Shown here: positions 33,591 through 37,500 of the stretch, in pieces | Position numbering within the stretch: position 1 is the first letter of the stretch | How the letters are laid out: the number at the start of each line of letters is the position of its first letter | From: Glandiceps talaboti | Taxonomy: Eukaryota > Hemichordata > Enteropneusta > Spengelidae | Assembly (NCBI RefSeq): GCF_964340395.1 | Contig: NC_135553.1 | Location: 17,587,501 to 17,625,000, forward strand | DNA: 37,500 bases | Direction: 5' to 3' | The notes under the pieces: model-generated | The model's database searches: none | The model's input: the letters and a program-made list of their open reading frames with translations, nothing else | Told to the model about the DNA's origin: nothing | Made by a program: the position numbers and the translations under genes

Positions 33591-34520
33591 GTGTCTGTCT
33601 GTGAACACGACATCTCAAAAACTACAGCATCGATTCTGATGAACCTTGCTACATATCTTCTATGTGCTCCTAGAAAAAGCCGCTAACTAGAGTTTGGTAA
33701 ACAACCAATGAACATTAATGAGTCATTTGTACAATTAATGGTTTTTAGTAATTAGGCTATATTTTGGACACACACTTCAAATTCAATATATATATATATA
33801 TATATTTCATTATAATGTCGTACATATGTTAAACACTAAGCGCACATGTTCCATGTAGTTTGTTGATTCAGCTTAACGCCTTTAAAAATAATTTGCATAT
33901 TAAATGAATTTTGGTAGTTATGCTATACCTTAAGAATGCATACTTCGATTTCAATATGATATTAATAAACAAGTTATCCATAACAAAGTGCATACATGTC
34001 CTATAAAGTTTGTTAATGTAGCTTGTTTAATGAATAAATTGCATAATTAATGACTTTTGTAATTGCGCTTTATCTTTAAGAATGCAAGCTTCAAATTTCA
34101 TATACTTTGGTTTATATATCAACCCTAATAACGCTCACCTGTACTTTAAAGTTTGTTGACATAGCTTATACTTTTAATGAGTAATTTGAATAATTAATGA
34201 TTTTCGTTATGAGTTATATCTTCGGGATACACGCTTCAAATACAATAAAATTTGGCATATACATCAACCATGCACAAAGCACACATGTCGTCTGAAGTCT
34301 GTTGGTATGGTTTTTAATTTGGATGGCTAATTTGCATAATTTATGATTTTCGTTAATTAAGTGCAAACTTCAAATTCTACTATATTATCTGAAATTTAAA
34401 GCTTATATGTAAAGATACTGCCTCATTAATTATCAAAATGAGTATTGTTTATTGTTTTAAATAATTAGGCAATACGTTACCTATACAAGCTTCAAATTTC
34501 ATATCATTATTTTTCCCAAC
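33591..34520. repeat. Degenerate tandem repeats, about 120-135-bp unit
   Basis: After CATCTCAAAAACTACAGCAT come repeated units holding AAAGTTTGTTGA, AATTTGCATAATTAATGA, TTTTCGTTA and AAGCTTCAAATTTCATAT in that order, seen at about 33670, 33850, 33990, 34150 and 34290. Together with the microsatellite on its left it forms a microsatellite-plus-core layout like the 24.65-kb element. Confidence 0.65.
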
Positions 34521-34954
34521 TATGTGGTACACCATGTATAATAGCTATGATTTAGAATTTTACTTTCAAACAATGTGTGTAGGCCAAAAAGCCTATGGTT
34601 TTTGCCTTTATGGGAGGCATTCAGGATAAATCTGGTTTGAATGTATATCCGGCATATCCACCTTCATTTGGTTGTTATGGGCATGGTCGAACTAAGAATG
34701 ACGATGAATGCCTTTACCACATATATTACCATGTAATCGAATATTTGTAACATCTGTCATTACAATGCTCATTGAGATTTGAAAAATAAGTAACACCACC
34801 TACAGGCTTTATTTATATATCGATTAGAGAACGATTAATGCTAATCTGCGAAACTTGTTATTATTTGATTCAATACATTGTGGTACAATGTTTTCATAAA
34901 TTTACATATAAAAATCAAATCTACCAGTTCTGAACGGTGTTATTGTACGTATGA

Positions 34955-34960
34955 TTTATT
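34955..34960 (-). terminator. Predicted poly(A) signal AATAAA of P450 C
   Basis: Minus-strand AATAAA, 138 bases after the stop codon, at the position matching 17021-17026 of P450 B. Confidence 0.6.
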
Positions 34961-35097
34961 TACTGGTATTTCTTGATAAAACGATTATATTTAACCTAGC
35001 TGTGCAATTCTTCAGTTACGAAGAGTAATACTGATGTTGGTTGTACACAGCATACAGAAGGGTGTCAAGTTCAAGACTTTCATCCCTTGTTCTCTTA

Positions 35098-37500
35098 CTA
35101 ACGCTTTCTAGCGACTACTTTGTATGGAAATAATCGAATCACTGCCGCCTCGTAATTCGGCTTTAAGGATGGTGGGTTACTTCCTGGGGGTACAGTAAAA
35201 ATGGTGTTCTGGAAAATGTTGACAAACATAAGGAACATCTCATTTTTGGCCAGAGCTTCACCGACACATACTCTTCTACCAGCTGAGAATGGTATATAAC
35301 TTTCAACCTTTGGGATCAAGGTACCATCTTGGGTCAGAAACCGTTCTGTGAGAGGAAAAAAATATTCATGTATATTGTTTTAAAACAATTTTTTTAGCAT
35401 ATAATGGTATATACTATGTACACATGTTCGAGTGTATGCATGATTGCGTATATGACTTGTGTGCAGTGACTTAAACTAAGACCACTCTAAATACATGCTA
35501 ATATTGAAATATACCTGGTCTAAATTCTTCAGGATCTTTCCATTCTTTCTCTGTCATATGTATCTTCCATTGGTTAACCATTATCCATGTACCTCTTGGA
35601 AGACAATATCCACCTAAAAGTGATTATATTCATGGTCATTTAGATGACTGTTGACCCGTCAAGAATATGATCATATGTAAATATTGTGGTTATTACAACA
35701 AGTATTAAACACTGAAGTAAAGCACTTCCTCTATGTGCTACACTCGTTTATAACATTCAAGTGCAAAAGAAGCCTAGTATGTGGTCTGTCTAATGTGGTC
35801 AATTGGTAAATGGAACAGTATACTTTTACACTAGATATGGATGCTTTAAACGACTGTGGTACAAACAGAAAATGCTTTACTTTGGATTTTACTTTGTAAT
35901 TCTAATGGAAAGGAATCTGCATGGAACTTCGAAATGTATGAAATTGTGAGTTAAAAGGTTTATGTGAGTCCAGGATCGCCTGGTTAGTAGGAGAGCTTCA
36001 ATTTCAACGAATTACATGGACCACGTACAGTACTAGTAGATAGGCTGTCATCGGAGGAGGCATGATATGAGATGAAATTAAAGGAATGAGTGAGGACATA
36101 AAAGAACAAAGCAATGCAGGTGGTTACGAACAATTCTATCTTTTCAAAATACAGGATTTACTAAAATTGTGAAATATGTTATTGGATGTAATTATATACA
36201 TTGTGTTAATACACCTGTCTTTAAACGTTCTTAGCCAAGGCGAGTTCTTATTGCTTATAAAAAACTGTATACAACAGTACTGACCGACAGATGTATCACA
36301 CGTAGTTGTGTGTGGTAGTCCGATTGGTGTCACAGTACGGATTCGCATGGCTTCGTGTATGACAGCTTCACAGTATGGCAGTCTTGACCGATCTGAAAGT
36401 TGGCAAGGGCGATCTCGACCAATAGCGTTGTCAATCTCATCGTGCACCTTAGCCTGTACATCCGGGTAATTCACTAGATAGGCAACACACCAGTTTAGAG
36501 CGTGAACAGTGGTATCTAGTCCAGCTGTGAAATAGACAGAAACACAAGAGATTCATAGAATATGAATAAGAAATTGATGTGATTCTTTATAGTGTGCGAT
36601 TCTGCGATTGACTAACTTCTGTGTTTTACCGACACGTCCTGTTGCACACCACTTTAACCATAGACCCTCCACCAACTGATGTAACCATAACAATGTAGGC
36701 AACAGGTTTCATGTCCCATTGTTTTCTTCCGAATCAAAACACACTTTGCAAAAAGCTTCATGCTATTCGTCATGCTTTTGTCTTTACGCTTTAAGTAGCG
36801 ACATGTACAGTTACTACGATATGTAACCCCTTTCGCATATCGTTGCATATACTTTCAAAGACATCTACACTTCAGCTAAAATTATTTACCTAAAAATACG
36901 TCACCTATGGTCTGTCTGATATGTACATCTGTGATTAATCCAGCATTCTCAGTTCCCTCTGCTTCAAACTTGGCGTGGAGGAGATCATCTATCAGGTCAC
37001 GATGGTTGTCTGTCAGTAATCACCAAAAAAGAGTCAAATATGTTATTCGATTACTAGAACAAAGAACTGACATCTCTCAGTTTTCGTAATTAGGCGCCGG
37101 ATAAGGAGGGTTCTTCAAATCGTTCTAGTCCTGTAGGTTCCTTATTCGCATTATTTGAATTATGTATGTATGTATGTATGTATGTATGTATGTATGTATG
37201 TATGTATGTATGTATGTCTACAATGTACCCACATAGCTACCGTTTAAGCTACTTACACAGCCATAACTATATATTCCATTGTCTATAAAAGTTAGTGTTG
37301 TTGCAATTCAGGAAATACGTACGATCATAAATGAATGACAAATAGAAAGTAATATTCCCATTCAAGAAGTAAGTTCATCTATACCTTTATATTGGTCAAA
37401 TGTTTCCTTGTGTTCATCAATCTTCTGTTGGATGAGTTTCAGAAATTTGTCAACTATTTCTCTCATCAACTTCTCTCCACTGGTCCGTGGAATGTAGCGG
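35098..37500 (-). CDS. Cytochrome P450 C, clan 2, 3' part (exons 5-9), cut by the window edge
   Basis: Exons seen are 37385 to beyond 37500 (exon 5, partial), 37009-36890, 36524-36285, 35613-35515 and 35345-35098. Lengths of exons 6-9 (120, 240, 99, 248) equal those of P450 B and all phases agree, with no stop or frameshift. Motifs present are I-helix AGLDTT with the normal Thr, EAMR (ExxR), RPERF, and haem loop FSAGRRVCVGEALAKNE. The C-terminus is VVARKR. Residue differences from B are scattered, for example VFLAGLD against VFGAGLD at the exon 6/7 junction. The 5' exons lie to the right of the window. It appears functional as far as visible. Confidence 0.92.
37161..37217. repeat. (TATG)n microsatellite in P450 C intron 5
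   Basis: About 14 TATG units followed by TCTACAATGTACCCACATAG, the same right flank that follows the (TCTG)n run in P450 B. Confidence 0.95.

Larger units (their letters stand above)
34690..37500. repeat. Segmental duplication, copy C (continues beyond the window)
   Basis: From about 34690 the sequence follows copy B from about 16690, through the P450 3' flank, exons 9-5 and introns, with small indels. No elongase first-exon copy was found to its left within this window. Confidence 0.8.

Overview
This is a eukaryotic (animal) window. The real genes are split into short exons with GT-AG introns, one GC-AG intron and conserved splice phases, in an AT-rich background full of microsatellites and transposon remains. 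The gene content (an ELOVL4-like fatty-acid elongase and a tandem cluster of clan-2 cytochrome P450s), a BEL/Pao retroelement and several microsatellite-plus-tandem-repeat elements point to a marine invertebrate such as a lancelet, hemichordate or lophotrochozoan. I cannot name the species from sequence alone.

Layout, with every protein gene on the minus strand. (1) 1-1757: 3' flank of the elongase, holding two minisatellites and a compound microsatellite. (2) 1758-9318: a complete seven-coding-exon elongase gene of 288 codons with all family motifs. (3) 9319-13849: intergenic DNA with a P450 pseudogene (A). Its exon 9 is joined to a scrap of exon 1 by a deletion running from intron 1 to intron 8, and its 5' flank is still recognisable. 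(4) 13878-13938: a second intact copy of the elongase first coding exon, with start codon and splice donor. (5) 17167-22657: a complete nine-coding-exon P450 gene (B, 505 codons), probably with a non-coding 5' exon near 26.8 kb. (6) 22.7-26.6 kb: insertions in the 5' intron of B, namely a LINE fragment and a five-unit 150-bp repeat element ending in a GGAC microsatellite and a hairpin. (7) 27.56-30.47 kb: a deleted BEL/Pao LTR retrotransposon with a 5-bp target-site duplication. (8) 30.98-32.78 kb: a DNA transposon with a 5-bp target-site duplication and an empty-site relative elsewhere in the window. (9) 33.03-33.06 through 33.26 kb: a fold-back element with a perfect 9-bp target-site duplication, then a microsatellite and degenerate tandem repeats. 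(10) 35098-37500: the 3' five coding exons of a third P450 (C), cut by the window edge.

The region grew by tandem duplication of a block that starts about 40 bp inside elongase intron 1 and runs rightward through the P450. Copy A (about 9.2-12.9 kb) has a collapsed P450. Copy B (about 13.85-27 kb) has an intact P450 and an orphan or alternative elongase first exon. Copy C starts near 34.7 kb. Comparing the copies gives empty sites for several insertions and lets splice sites, the poly(A) signal and promoter elements be read as conserved or decayed. The elongase would lengthen long-chain fatty acids in the ER, and the P450s would be ER haem monooxygenases. Any shared pathway is speculation beyond their adjacency.
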